From Brachypodium distachyon (lineage: Eukaryota; Streptophyta; Magnoliopsida; Poales; Poaceae), in assembly GCF_000005505.3 (NCBI RefSeq), contig NC_016131.3, positions 18,621,501-18,685,500 of the forward strand: 64,000 bases of DNA. The letters run 5' to 3'. The translations under genes were made by a program, and so were the position numbers. This document shows positions 44,833 to 57,779 of this stretch, in pieces. Each line of letters starts with the position of its first letter. The stretch's first letter is position 1. The notes beneath the pieces are model-generated. The model was not told the origin of the DNA, searched no databases, and saw nothing but the letters and a program-made list of their open reading frames with translations.

Positions 44833-47081
44833 TTACCGAGCCATGCTCGTAGCTGCAACTGGTCCAACTCTGCAGCCACCGCCTTGGCGCTGCTCGCGCA
44901 GGTAACCAAGCAAAGTCTCAGCCTGCAAATCATACGACTGAACATAAGTGACTCCAGAATTTGGGATCAATATTCAGGTTCAGCAAAGTTAATAGAACTT
45001 ACATACTAAGACAGACATGAGAATGGGTAGTTGTCGCAAAATACACAAACTCTAGTGGCAAAACTAGTAAGCATGTTAGTAGTTTCCATAGGAAATCTCA
45101 CCACATATGGTTTCATATGAAATTTTTATGTCTCCTCGTTTTCTAGAGACATCAACTATTGATTTTGGTCGAAGGACCAAGCTACGAACAAAAGAACTGT
45201 AGTTTTGACTAGCAGAAGAGAGGACACGCATTCTCCTGTACTTCCAGGATTTAGCAGATCCTGGACGGTACTTAAGAAGTGCGAAATTAAACAAGTGCAT
45301 ATCTCCACCATGTGAACAGAATCTACAAGTCAACAGCTGGTTTGATCAGTACAAGGCAATCCATACGAAATAATATGGTGGCTTCTAAAGAAACACAAGT
45401 TAATTTGAATATTTTTGAAGACCGAGTAGAAATCTACCAAAACCCAAGTACATGCACGCTGCCATTTTCTCATTCCATATTTAATATACTTTTTTAGTAC
45501 TTAGTGTCAATCGATTTCAATCAAACTCGTAACTGATGAATTCGTTGGACACTGTTCAGTACAATGACAGTCCATTAAAAGCTCAAACTCGAGACTGGCA
45601 CTGCATCAATATACTAACAATCACCAATTGTTACCACTAACACAATAATAAGCATCGATATACCAATCACCAATTGTTAGCACTAGCACAATATTCAGCA
45701 AATCGATCCAATATAAAGATTGTATTAGCAAGAGGGATGTGAAGCATACCTTGTGCTTAGCACGAGCAGAGCCGGACTGTGAGAGAGCGACAAGCGGTGG
45801 GATGGCCCCCTCTCGAACAAGGAGCGCACGGTTGCTGGAGCACTCGGAGCAGAGCTGCAGCAGGGCCACCACGGCGAACTCCTTCTCCCTTGCAGGGCCG
45901 TCCTCGATGGTCTCAACCAGTGCGGGTATCCCGCCAGCTTCCACGACAGCATCACGGCCCTCGGCTATGCTGGCAAGGCTCGCAAGAACCACCATTGCTT
46001 TCTCGGACGTCCCAGTGCCACGCTCGCCAATGAGGAGCACGAGCGGCAGGACGGCACCGGCGCTCACGGCGCGCTCCTTGTTCCGGCGCGCCGAGCAGAG
46101 ACGGTAGAGCGTGGTGAGCGCGTCCTTCTTTCCGCGGGTGGAGCCCGCGGAGAGCAGCGACACAAGCGGCGCGATGGCGCCGCACGCGCCGATGGTGGCG
46201 CGGTTCTCCTCGATGCCCGACAGGCTGAGCAGCGCGCACGCGGCGTTCTGCTTGGCCGACGCCGTGCCGGTCCGCAGCGCGTAGACGAGCGGCTTGATGG
46301 CGCCCGCCGCCGTGATGGCCGACCGGTTCCGCTCCTCCAGCGAGAGGTTCAGCAGCGCCGTCACCGCGTTCTCCTGCGCCACCGGGTCGGTGCTCCGCAG
46401 CAGCGGCACCAGCGCCGGGATCGCCCCGGAGACGCCGACCAGCTCGCGGATGTCGGAGCGGTGCTTCGCCAGCAGCCTTATCCTGGCCGCGGCCGTGCGC
46501 CGCGCGTCTGGCGCGGCGTCCGGCCCGAGCGCCTGCACGCACGCCAGCACGAACGGCTCCACGCGCTCCAGCGGCGCCGCGTCCACGGACAGATCCATCG
46601 ACTCCAGATCATTCAGATCCACGGCGGCCAGCCGCTCCGGGGCGTCGGATCTGGGCGTGGCCGTCGCGGCGGCCGCCGCCAGCCGCTCGAGCTCCCCGGA
46701 GATATCCGAGTTGAAGCTGGAGTAGTCGGAGAAGTCCCTGGACAGCTCGAGCATCTCCGTGGCCGCGGCGTTGGCGGAGGAGGACTTGGCGACGGCCGCC
46801 GGGTGCGCGGGCCCCGCGGTGGCCGCCAGCTCGCTGAGGTGGAAGTCGATGACGGAGTCCGTGAGGTTCTCCATGTCCGAGTCGCCACCCTCGTCGGCGG
46901 CGGCAACGCGCAGGGGGGACCCTGGTCCGGGAGGCGAGTCCGGGTGCAGCAGCGCGGAGCGGATGGTGCGCATGGAGTAGCCCGGGCGGCGCGCCGCAGC
47001 CGCCGTCGACGACGACGACGCGCAAGACGGGCTCTGCTTGGGCGACAGGATCTGGGAGCCAGCGGCGGCGAGCGAGACCAT
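44833..47081 (-). CDS. ARM-repeat protein (PUB4-like, lacking a U-box)
   Basis: Two exons: 47081-45750 (phase 0 donor GTATGC) and 44922-44833 (TAA), 473 residues. The N-terminal 180 residues are low-complexity (Ala/Ser-rich) with the conserved MENLTDSVIDFHLSELA and SRDFSDYSSFNSDISGELE blocks. From about 190 to 445 there are tandem armadillo repeats, for example GAIPALVPLLRS, NAVTALLNLSLEERNR, GAIKPLVYALRTG and GGIPALVETIEDG. The exon 2 tail AETLLGYLREQRQ is the usual family ending. The repeats resemble those of plant U-box E3 ligases, but no U-box is present upstream, so a ubiquitin-ligase role should not be assumed; a protein-binding scaffold role is inferred. Intron of 827 bp. The start is supported by the M-VSLA context and no better upstream ATG. 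Confidence 0.9.
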
Positions 47082-48560
47082 GGCGTGCGTCGGCGGGTGC
47101 GGTGGTGGTGATGCTGATGAGGGGAAAGGCTGGTGGTTGAGCTGCTGGGAGAGGCAATGGATGATGTCCTAGTACAAGTAAAATGGGCGTACACGTATAC
47201 GATGCCTTCCCTTCCCCGTGCACAGTGTGAGTTCTAGTTCACCCACTCCGCACCCGAACGGAATGAGATGGTGGTGGTAGTGCGGTGTGGATCTTTGTAG
47301 CCCCCCTTTTCCCTTTCCCTCCCTTCCCCGGGTTGACGACGGACAGGTGTCGATTCTTGCCATGCCTTGCGGCTGCATCAAACCTCGCTCCAGTCCCCAC
47401 TCCTCAGCCTTCTCGTTTACATGTGGGACAAGGCGCTCTTTGCCCCGACTTGTCAGTGCAGGAAGTGGCGAGTGCATGAAGTGCATGTGGGGCGGTCAGA
47501 ACCTGGGGGAAGGGGAATTCAGCTGCGGAAAGCGCCAGTGTGCCAGTGGCTGGCCACACCACCGGGTTTTTTTTTTTTACTTTTTGTGGCTGTGGAAGCA
47601 AGGAATCGCCTTTTTTTTTTTTCCGTTTGTTTGTTCCGGCCCCGTGCCAGCCAGCCAACGACCCGGCCCTGGCGAACCGCGCTCCTGCGCGGCGACGGCA
47701 TCGTCCTACTCTATCGGATGGTTGTGCCGAGCTTCGTTCAACGGATGGGCGAGCGCCGGCCGAGCTTTGGAGATCTGCGCCGTCGTGCGCCTTTTTTCCC
47801 CAGGGGAGCAGCGAGCAGTGGTGGACGCCCTGGTAACCACGCCCACGCGCGGTCAAAAGGATCATCGCCGGGCTCACGGCACGGGGGACGCATCGCTTCG
47901 GGTCGGAGCGGTGAAAGCTGAAAAAATGACTCGGAATTCCACAAAGTTACTACTCGATGAGTAACGGGCAGGCACGATGCGTGCCGTGGCCGGGCCGGGC
48001 GGTGGTGTACGTTGGCTTGTTGTTAGCCGCACACGACGGTGATGTCTCCCTTCTTTTTGCACGCACGGATCGCGTCATGATGCTAGCTTTGCTTCAGTTG
48101 GCTTCGATGGCCGTGTGCTATCATGAGCTTTTTCCTACAGTGCTGCAAATCGAGTACGCCACGGAGTGATGCGGGAGGCGTTAATACGTACGGTAGCGAT
48201 CTCGCGTAACTCGGCGACGTTGCTTAACTGCAAGTGGCCGTGTGTTAGCTTAGCCAATATTCCTAAGCAAAGATTCTCCGACCTGCAAACAAACACGAGC
48301 ATTCGAGTTCGTTTTGACGACAAGTAACGAGACTTTGGTGTACTCCCTCTGTTTCACAATAAAACGTGTACGGATTTTTTTCATTTGTTTCATAATATAT
48401 CTCATTTTTCTCTTGGTATCCGTACCTGACCAATAACCATTCACATCCATTTATTATTAACTCGGTATGAGTGATCAGGCAATAAAAACAAGAACTGTCT
48501 TAGTTCAAGTGCACAAATCTTTATGAGGTGTATTTTGAAATGTAGGAAGTACTAACTTGT
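47082..48560. promoter_or_regulatory. Upstream region of the ARM-repeat gene and spacer
   Basis: Pyrimidine-rich leader and probable promoter just above 47081. Several long overlapping frames at 47287-47964 in all phases are compositional. A truncated Stowaway-like start (TACTCCCTCTGTTTCAC) lies at about 48342. Confidence 0.4.
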
Positions 48561-48566
48561 TCAATA

Positions 48567-48803
48567 CTCTCTCCATTTCACAAAAAATGACGCTCTCGCT
48601 TTTCGAGGTCGAACTTTGACCAACGATTAGACCAATTGTATGCAGATTATATATTACAAATTTTATATCGTTGGAATGATTTTTGAAATACAGAGCCAAT
48701 GATATAATTTTTGTAACACATAAACCTCAAATAATTAATCTAACTGTTGGTCAAAGCAAAATCTTAAAATGCGTGCGTGCCATTTTTTATGAAATGGAGA
48801 GAG
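48567..48803. mobile_element. Stowaway MITE, 237 bp
   Basis: Ends CTCTCTCCATTTCAC and GAAATGGAGAGAG, flanked by TA (48565-48566 and 48804-48805). Same family as 33080-33324. Confidence 0.85.
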
Positions 48804-48902
48804 TAGTAAATTAGTAGATTATTGATACTTATTCAACACATAAGTAGATGATTCGTACTGAAAGTTGAATTAGACAAAACACCTAGTATTGTGAATGAAT
48901 TA

Positions 48903-49015
48903 CTCCGTCCGTGCCATATTAAATGATTTTTTATTACATGTATCTAGACGCTTTTTAGGCATAGATACATTAATATTTGGACAAATTTAAGTCATTTAAG
49001 ATGGAACTGAGGGAG
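48903..49015. mobile_element. Stowaway MITE, 113 bp
   Basis: Left end CTCCGTCCGTGCCATATTAAATG, right end CATTTAAGATGGAACTGAGGGAG, TA on both sides. Interior shares the TCTAGACGCTTTTTAGG type with the 26328 element. Confidence 0.85.
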
Positions 49016-49017
49016 TA

Positions 49018-52000
49018 GCTTTTTTTTTTATAGGAGCGGATGAATTAGTTTTTTTTAGAGGGAATGAATTAGTTGAACGAAACTAACATCTGGAAACCAA
49101 CTTTTCCAGACCTCGACTCTTCGAAGATTGTAATCAGCCACTAGGACGCACAAACCTATTTCTATGGTGCCACGTGTGTCGGCCCAAGTACTCGCGTCCT
49201 AGGCCTACAACAAAACCAGGACCCGAACCGTTCGGCCGCGCGAGTCCAGCCAACCTACGACAAGGCCCAGCCATCCTTTGTTCTAAAAAGGCCCAGCCAT
49301 CCAAGCTCGTTTGAAAATCCACTCCAAACACAGAAAAAACTCAATAGGCCGGCACATTAAGAGCTGTGTCAGTTTTTTTTCATTTTTTTCTTATTGATAG
49401 TATTATTTTAGGTTTTTTAGTTCCTCATATGCTTCAACAATAGATGTTTCTCAGGTGGCAATATATATTTTCACCGATACTCAATGGTTTTTTTGTTTTC
49501 TGTTTCAATTCAACGATCACAGAACAATTCATTGAGCGAAGTGAACTCCAATAATTCGCAAAAAAAAAGTAATTCCAATACATGTACTTCTTTCATAGAT
49601 ATTGAAATATGTTTTCAGAAATAATATACGTGTTTGCTTTTATAATCTCTAAGAACATTTTTGAGTTGCAAGGACATTTATACGATACACACGAACTGAC
49701 AAACATTTCGATGAACGCTGGAGCAATTGTTTCATGAGAGAAGAGCTCTTCGGATAGCCATGGATGGGTAGGTGATGACAGTTTTCTTGTAACATTGGAT
49801 AACTTGGCGGTCCAAATGTGACAAATTAATTGATAAAAGGTTTATTTCACCCCCAAACAGAGGATTAACTCCTATTCCCCTCCCAGCAGTAGTCAAAATG
49901 TCTGCATCATTAAGCACCGGAAGTGTGACAAACATTGTGTTCATGTTTATTTGCCATGTCTATACTATTTGTAAAGTTTCGAGTTGGTGGGGAGTCCAGT
50001 CGTCCCGTACTAACACGTAGGATATCCAAATATGGAGACTCCAGCTCAAATCATAGACTTTGTGGCATGTGGCATATCATAGAGTGCAGGCTATTGGCTG
50101 ACGGGACGTACTACTCTGATCTTGAAAACACTATCATTCGGACAAGGACACAATCAATCTTTTAAATTGTTCGTAGCAAAAAGAAATTTTGTAAATTGTT
50201 GACTGATTTTATAAATACTTAGATGGATTCATGAAAATCATATGCATGGGTTTGTTTTGAAACATAATTTCACCATGTTATACTATTTTGCTTTATAAAT
50301 ATACTTAGAGATATTTGATTATTTTTAAAATATACCACGGCGCTGCAGCCACGCTGACAACTGCCGTCGCAACTCCGCTCTGCCACGGATACCACCGGCA
50401 CGGGAGAAGAAGAGGTAAATGCATTTGATTATATTCTTTTTCTCTGACGTTTCTACACAGTACGAGCATGCATTTGTTTTGCAATGATTCCTATGTGTGT
50501 CGTGAGAGGATACGTTTCAATGTTGCAAATATTGCATGCACGCACGATTGGTGATACTATGATGAGTTTGAGACTGATGTTGCAAAGGTTGAACAAAATG
50601 TTGCATGTGAGATTTTGATGCTACGATGATCGAACGGAAGATTTGAAGTTCTAAGATAATCTAACGGCTGAGGTGGATGCGGATCCCAAGCTAGGATCAG
50701 CCGGCAGACGCCTAGCGCTGCCCAATTAACAAAGTGGTCTCCTCTAACGTTTCTCCTATATTTGTTTTTATTTGTATTGTGAAAAAAGGGATTGCCCTCA
50801 GCTTTATTAACAAAGCCATAGACCATTTCTCCCATTCGATGAATACAGCAGCTCTCTTGCTGTCTTTAAAAAGAAAAATACTTCACGTCCGTGCTATAGG
50901 TTTATTCGGTTCAGGGGTCTTCCTTTTAGTTGTACTCCGTACCTTTTACGGATCACACATGACTTGAAATACGAAAATAACACAACCAATCTACCTGCTG
51001 TGTCTATGACTTTAAGCAGGTGTTTTTCATTTGAGCTAAACAATGCGGAAGTTGTTACCCCAGCGCTCTCAAGATCTCGTCCCTACGGCTATCTACAGAC
51101 GCCCAGACGGGGCTGAATTCAAATGCGCGGTTTAGATCAGGAGATTGTTTGCCCGAGGCTTTTCGCAGGCGGCAGGGCATAACGTTGAGACGGTCAGTCA
51201 TGGGTATCGGTCTGTCGGAGGATATTGCAGACATGGAGCTGCAGCGACGGAGTAGGAGGCTGGAAGTGCAAAAGGCAGCGAGTAGCTCTATGTGCAAGGG
51301 GTTCTCTCCTGAATTCCTGGTGGAGAAGACGCCCTTGGGTAGCGCAACAAGGCTAAAGCCTTCTACAAATTCATCTATAAAAAAGGCCTTCTACAAATTG
51401 TCTAAACGAATTAATAATGTGCTTTTCTGCTTTAGGAGCGCTTGGAGCCTAATTCCTTCGATGTTGGCAGTCATCAGATATGGAAAACCGTTAGGTGAAG
51501 CGCTTTACATGCAATAATGGGTGGCTGAAAGCGATGGTGCAACATGAAGTATCCAGTGAAGGTCGTGATAACGAAGAAAATCTAGATCTACGGAAGCAGA
51601 AAATATAGAGGGAAAGTACATATAGCTGTTGTTCTTTAACTACCCAAAAGGAATCACCCTCATGAGACCTAAAGCTACTTTCAAAACGATAAAAATGGAA
51701 GACACAGCACATGCCTACCAAGCTCTGAAAAGCTTGCGTTTGAGTAGCTACCAACCGAGAGCTTGTCCACCCGACCCCATTGCACACTTTCGAAGTTCAG
51801 AAAAAAAAATATGTAAAAGCAATTGTGTACATGGACACAAACTACCACGCTACAAATTTTCAGATCTAAAACTAAGACACAGCTCGAGTGGAAAAGAAAA
51901 TCCAACGTGTATAGTGGTAACTACTGAATTCACATCAGATAGCTACAATTTGTTGAGATTTTCCACAAAAAGTTCCATAATTTGTTGAAACTATCAAACG

Positions 52001-53736
52001 GGTAGGGTAACTAGGGTCGGCGGCACCGGAAATGTTCTCCTACTAACTGTATAAGCTCCAAACTTCAATTAAAAAAACAAGCAAAAAGATACATATGACA
52101 AGAAATGGAAGAACTGGCATAGTTATATACTTTTGGTGACTTTATTAATGGGGGCCAAGATGACATGGGCACCCCCAAATAGTTTACTAGTAAAGTCAAC
52201 CCAATATCTAGTAACAAATGAAATGGTTAAAAAGAGAAGAAAACACGCGAGCTAATGTTGCCATAAATGGGCAAGATAATACAGCATCCCTTGGTATACA
52301 AGTTTGTCCGTATGACAGAATTCCAGCTTATGTTGGAACACTTCTAAGTGTGTGCCGCAATCACCACTGCACATCTCATCGGAAAACCAAAAGACCTAAT
52401 ACACGTAGAAATTAAACTAAAATCTGAAACCTTCACAAAATGTTTGTATCCGCTCCTCTAGCATGTTGGTGTCCATAAACCACACCTCTGGTTAGCTAGA
52501 AACAATTAACTAACCTGTATATTAATCTGATATCACCAATTCACAGTACTGCATCTGAATACCTGATATAATGGGTGTCTCGCCTATCACAAGTCATATA
52601 TGACTATAAAATATTCTCCCCTAGGAAGTGATACCTGTAGAAGGATACAACAAATCATAGTCAGAAACAAAGTTTGCATCATTTCTTCTCAATACAGGTT
52701 CGACAAAGAAAAGGATACAACAAATTATAGAAACATACAGCCTAAAATACTGCATGTATGATGTACTGCAGATCAAGGGCTGACTAGTGAAACTATTTAA
52801 TACATTGCAAAAAGAATGTATTCCATTCAACTCAGTTCGAACATAACCACCAAGGTTTAGGCTATAGCACACATTTGCATGACTGAATGGATAGCAAACA
52901 AGCTACCGTGCATGACAGATTATGCCTGTGTACTCGAGACAAACCTACACCATATTTGACTATGATCTACGCGAGGATGGATGCGAAAACCAATGAGCAC
53001 AGTTGTCTGAATTAAAACTTAAATCTTACATCTCCACAACAAGTTGGGCTAGATGACCCAAGACTTGGTGCATTCTATACACAAAATCCTTTAGGACAAA
53101 ATAATCTTCTGAGATCCACACTCACTTGTGTAACTGAATAGGTACTCACTCATTCTTAGCAAAGCAGAAATAGGAAGTACAACACTGTTGTCATTTCAAT
53201 TGCAACCGATTGACTAACTCTGTAATTACAAATTACGCTACAGTATGTTTACTCATTGAACACATAGTATTAACTTGTTGCCAGAATTCAAAATACATAC
53301 GACCACAAACAAATCATCAAAAAGGTATTAATAAATTAACTATAATATAAGGAAACGCTACAAGGATAGGATCTAGGCTCACACAAATACTTCAAAATTG
53401 TGTTATAGCCTGCATATACAGGTAAAGGTAAGCACTAGCATACACCAACTTGTGCAAAATCTAAGTCCCTAAACAATGAACGCCCATCGATATCTGTAGC
53501 CCCGCAGAACAAAGGCATGCATATCTATATCGAACAAACTGTTCATGAATAATAATTGAATCACATTCTGTCTCGAATTTTAGAGGTCAACCAGAACAAA
53601 TTATTCTTCAACGGATTGCCATGATTATGATTATATTCTAAAAAGGGAAATTCATTCCTATGTAGAATGTAGAACTATAGAAGTTCATCTGACAAATGGA
53701 ATTACCACAATGTCCATCGTCCAGCCACATGACTTA
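49018..53736. other. Gene-free interval
   Basis: AT-rich. A region repeating GTTGCAAA/GTTGCATG (about 50500-50620) precedes a CGCCTAGCGCTG motif near 50709 and looks like an old transposon end. The stretch 51055-51370 is locally GC-rich with open frames on both strands and no recognisable protein. No exon, RNA gene or CRISPR array was seen. Confidence 0.4.
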
Positions 53737-53899
53737 GGCTGCGTTTGGCATTGCGGTGGATTCTCATAATCCCGTTTTTCTCACCCGCTTTTCACTATTT
53801 TCGTGTTTGGCTAACCAACTTTTCCCTACTTTCGTGTGCATTTTTCCACAGATTATAAAATAAGTTCAGCGCAGCACAGCAGCAATGCCAAACTGAGCC
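53737..53899. mobile_element. Tourist-like MITE, 163 bp
   Basis: The left end GGCTGCGTTTGGCATTGC and the inverted right end GGCTCAGTTTGGCATTGC differ at two positions. Flanked by TTA at 53734-53736 and 53900-53902. Confidence 0.85.
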
Positions 53900-54062
53900 T
53901 TAAAGCACTACACTTTAGAGAGATGATTATATGAGCATGGGTGCTGGTTGTGGCACATGCGCACATGCTCATCCTACATACTTCATTTAGTCCATTCTAT
54001 AAACGAATGTTGTAACATTAGGTTCCAAACAATTTAGTTACTCTTTCCAAACAATTTAGGTA

Positions 54063-54129
54063 CTCACCTCAGATCCATAATAAGTGTCTCAGATTTAGTA
54101 CAGAGACACTTATTATGGATCGGAAGGAG
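54063..54129. mobile_element. Short Stowaway MITE, 67 bp
   Basis: Inverted pair AGATCCATAATAAGTGTCTC and GAGACACTTATTATGGATC around a 13-bp centre, flanked by TA; the left terminus is mutated (CTCACCTC). Confidence 0.8.
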
Positions 54130-54936
54130 TAAGTGATTTTGCTAAGCCAGTTGTACATCAAATGCTGTCATAATTGCTCATGGCTCACCCAATTTACCAT
54201 TGATATTTGAGCGTACTGTTTTCCTCTCACTTTCCCTTTGTTATTGTTCAGGCACATGCATACACATCTTCAACACTGTCAAGTACAATCTAACTTCGGA
54301 ATAAAACTATAGAAACAAATTAAATTGTAGCAAATCACTTTTTTTTTCCTTACGAAAGAGATGACACAAAACTGATCCTGGCATTATGTCAAAGATTATT
54401 GAATAGATACCCCTGTTAATCCCTGCTCGGTCACTGTGTAGCCGATAAACTGATTAATCGGCATATTAACTACTTAACTGACCGATTAGCTTATTAATCC
54501 CCTACTCATCAGCCAACAGAGCAGCTACCAGTTAGCGATTTCCTCAACATTGAATGGATATGGAAATTAGATGAATCCGATTACTGTGCGCATCTTACAC
54601 CAATGGCCATTGATTTACCAACCACAACTGATATTGCAAAAAACATCATTGGCCCATAATCATTTCGGTTCGCCACGCACTACACAGAAGCACATCTCAG
54701 TTCAATGGAATGGATAAGGAAGTGCTCACTATTTGATTTATTCATTATTGATATTCATTATCGTTCAAAGCTCTGGAAGTTTCCACGAGTTATACTCAAC
54801 AATGCTTCCATTACGGTCAAAGCAGACAGACCACACCCAATTCGACCAGTTAAATGTGATATGTAAACTGCGATAGTATCATTACAAGAGGAGTCATGCC
54901 AATCGTTATATGCAACCTATTAACTCATCTGATCTA

Positions 54937-55282
54937 CTCCCTCCGTTTTTTATTATAAGGCATACATTTTTTCGCAATAATATTAATGCAGTCCATCGAA
55001 TGAGCCTTTACCGAGCAACTCCCTGCTAATTTTCCTCCATGCCCGTTAACTAACAGCCCCATCATCAATTCACGCAGAAGGAATCTCCTAATTTTCCTCC
55101 GTGCAACATTAACTAACTGCCCCATCATCTATTCACGCAGATGGAAACTCATAATTTTCCTCCACGCATGCGCATGCAGCAAGCAACGGTTGGACTCCCG
55201 TTTTTTTCTCAACTGTTGCGCGCCTTACAATTGGGAAATCGGTAGAAAATTTTATGCGCCTTGTATAAAGAAACGGAGGGAG
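54937..55282. mobile_element. Stowaway MITE with internal tandem repeat, 346 bp
   Basis: Ends CTCCCTCCGTTTTTTAT and AAACGGAGGGAG, flanked by TA. Inside, a 62-63-bp unit starting (C)TAATTTTCCTCC occurs at about 55025 and 55088, with a third, partial unit at about 55150. The repeats contain CCCCATCATC and TTCACGCAGA. Confidence 0.8.
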
Positions 55283-55714
55283 TACCAGGTTAACGCCCCC
55301 AAAAGACACAAGTATGTAAAACAATGTTATGACTAGCTGAAACAATACTAATAGTCTAATACTACAGGATGAACTAAGTAGCATTCTAGCTTTGAAGACG
55401 AAGTTGTGAACTTTTCGTGTTCATACCAAATATCTTATGCATTCTCAACTCCAGACAGATCACAGGAATAATATCAGTGTGTTGCATAAGAAATTTGATG
55501 AAACCCCCCAGAAAGGTCTGTTGATTATACAGTAGCATCTACTGCTTAAGCATATGACATCCAAGTATGCCACATTTTTCCTTTTTGAGCAGAGACATGG
55601 AGATGTTGTTTTCCTGAACTATGAAGGGAAGATAAATTGCACTACTTATACTTGTTCTACTTTTTGAATAGCTGACTTATGCAAAATCTTTCTTTTCTCA
55701 AAATATGGTGAAAT
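55283..55714 (-). other. 3' region of the RRM gene
   Basis: Probable 3' UTR or terminal intron of the RNA-binding protein gene; see the CDS entry on its uncertain C-terminus. No other feature. Confidence 0.4.
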
Positions 55715-57272
55715 TTAACAGCAGCTCAAAGAAAAATGTTGAAGTGGATACGGACCTCTGCTTGTCTGATTATTATTAACAGTATAGTTGCCCATGTAAC
55801 TTCCTGGCATGTTTGATTTAATATCTGGATCAATATTTCCAAGATCATTATCAAAAGGAGGAATGTCGATCTCAGATGATGTGAACCTCCAGGTTGAGTC
55901 ACCATAAATAGAGTTGTTGCCATATGTATCTATGCTGTTCATCTCATATGCATTGGCAGATGCAGAAAAAGGTTCACCAATGGTGCCAGTTGGGTTGCTC
56001 CTCCCATAGCTGCCAGAGGGCAAACCAAAGTTATCTCCAGTTCCACGGCCAAGGTTACCAGATGTGAGGCCTGAAATGCTGCCCATACCATGGGCAGACG
56101 TAGGACCTCCCCAGTTTATGCTATCTCCAGTAATACCAACTTGACTCCCACTTCCAGATGGTATAAAAGAGTTCATGTTTGTAGGGCTGTTCTGGTAGTT
56201 CACATTTCCATTACCCCAAACATTCCTTCCCATTGAACTTAATATTGATCCTGAATCATCATTAAGCCCAACATAACCAATAGGACTGCCTAATCTGTTT
56301 GAACCACCATTGTAGTATGAACCAATTTGCCGCCCATTTGAGTTATTGAGGAAATTAGAGTTCACGCCAAAATTTGAGTTCATCCCAGCTTCAACATTCA
56401 TGCCCATTCCATAACCAGGGCCAAATGACGAGAACCCATTTCGGGCGCCCGAGAGAAGACCAAACCTTCCATCCACCCTCATTCCATAACCTCCTATCGG
56501 GTTTGGATTATAGCCCTGGTTGAAGCCATTCAAGAAGTTATGAACCCTACTAATAGCATAGTTCTGGCCTCCAGCAGGTGACCGTGCAACAGGTCCAGGT
56601 GATTGCTCCTTTGGGACAGCCCTCTTGACTTCAACCATCTTACCATTAAGCTCATGGAAGTTCTTGTGCAGAGCCTTATCCACTGCATCTTCTGAATCAT
56701 AAGTGATGAAGCCAAAGCCCCTAGGCCTCTGCGTGTTGTGGTCGTACATGACAACCACATCTGTTATCATACCAAATTGCTCAAAATACCTTCTGAATTC
56801 AACTTCAGTAACATTGGAAGCCAGGCCTCCAACAAAGATCTTTCTGGTGCGCACTGGTCCAGGCGAGCCTATGCTGCTGCCATTGTTCTTGCTTGCGATG
56901 CTCTGGTCATCTCTGGGAACAGCTTTCTTTGCTTCGACCTGAATTGCGCAGACAATTGAGCTCAAACAGTGAAATTACACCAGAATTCCCAACGAAATGG
57001 AAATGAGTACATTAGCGGAAGAAAGAGCAAGAAGGGTAGCATATGATTACCATGCGGCCGTCGATCATGTGCTTGTCCATGGTGACTCGCTCAGCAACGC
57101 CTGGCTCAGCGAAGACTATGAACCCAAACCCACGGGCGCGACCAGTGTTGCGGTCCCGCATGATGACGGCCTCCGTGACCTCCCCGAAGCGGCCAAAGTA
57201 CTCGCGGAGGCGTTCCTCGTCCGTCTCCCAGGAGATGCCGCCGACGAAGAGCTTCCCGGAGTCCGCCTCCAT
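55715..57272 (-). CDS. Two-RRM RNA-binding protein (musashi/hnRNP-like)
   Basis: Exon 1 is 57272-57051 and exon 2 is 56938-55715 (TAA), phase 0 junction; about 481 residues as read. RRM1 (about 7-78) shows RNP2 KLFVGGISW and RNP1 RGFGFIVF. RRM2 (about 107-183) shows KIFVGGLAS and RGFGFITY, with the linker between them rich in Lys. The C-terminal 290 residues are Gly/Asn/Ser-rich, typical of hnRNP A/B or musashi-type plant proteins that bind mRNA in nucleus and cytoplasm; the low-complexity tail may drive granule assembly (inference). Homologues usually end shortly after NQTSRG with a short IAA-type end. Here the frame continues for 12 further residues (PYPLQHFSLSCC), and a GTCCGT just after TSRG could be a splice donor, so the true C-terminus may lie in a further exon. 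The ATG at 57272 is preferred to the upstream 57308 because a splice acceptor lies between them. Confidence 0.88.
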
Positions 57273-57297
57273 CGCGTCCTCCCCTCCCCTCCTACCC

Positions 57298-57628
57298 CTG
57301 CAATCCACAAGTCACGCGGAATTCATACCAGCCAGCCATATCAAATGCAGACAAAACCCCGACTTATCCACAACGCAACCACAAAAACGCACGCCCCGGC
57401 GCGCGCAGGACGCACATCAGCTAGATCCGAGCTGAAAGCAACGCCGCGATCGAGCCGCGCCCTAGGCCCACGCAGCAAAACGACAAGCTCCCTTCACAGG
57501 GCCACGGAATTACACGCCCGGCCGCGAGATCCGTACCAGATCCGGCCGATCCAGCACCGATCGGCGCGGCGGGGGCCGGGGGCGGGGCGGAGCTCGCACA
57601 CACACGGGCGGATCGGATGATGACTCAC
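57298..57628 (-). promoter_or_regulatory. 5' UTR intron of the RRM gene
   Basis: Donor GTGAGTC at 57628-57622 and acceptor ATTGCAG ending at 57298. The upstream non-coding exon (57629 to roughly 57780) contains CGTCGT/CGG trinucleotide runs and a pyrimidine-rich GC-rich leader. Confidence 0.55.
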
Positions 57629-57779
57629 CGATCGGTCGTCGTCGTCGTCTGCGGCGGCGGCGGCGGAGGGATCGGGGCGGGGCCGCGTCGCCGCTCCTCC
57701 TCTCGATCTCCGGCGGTGGCAAGATCTCGATGCGGGTGCGGGGAAGAGGAGAGGGAGGTTGGGATGTTACTTGGGCTTG

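Noticed and set aside
46461..47111. 216-codon plus-strand frame and others opposite the ARM-repeat gene
   Set aside because: Shadow frames of a GC-rich coding exon; Arg/Gly-rich and without structure.
47287..47964. 225-codon plus-strand frame upstream of the ARM-repeat gene
   Set aside because: Overlaps other frames in all phases, includes homopolymer-coded FFFFF runs and has no homology signal; likely promoter DNA.
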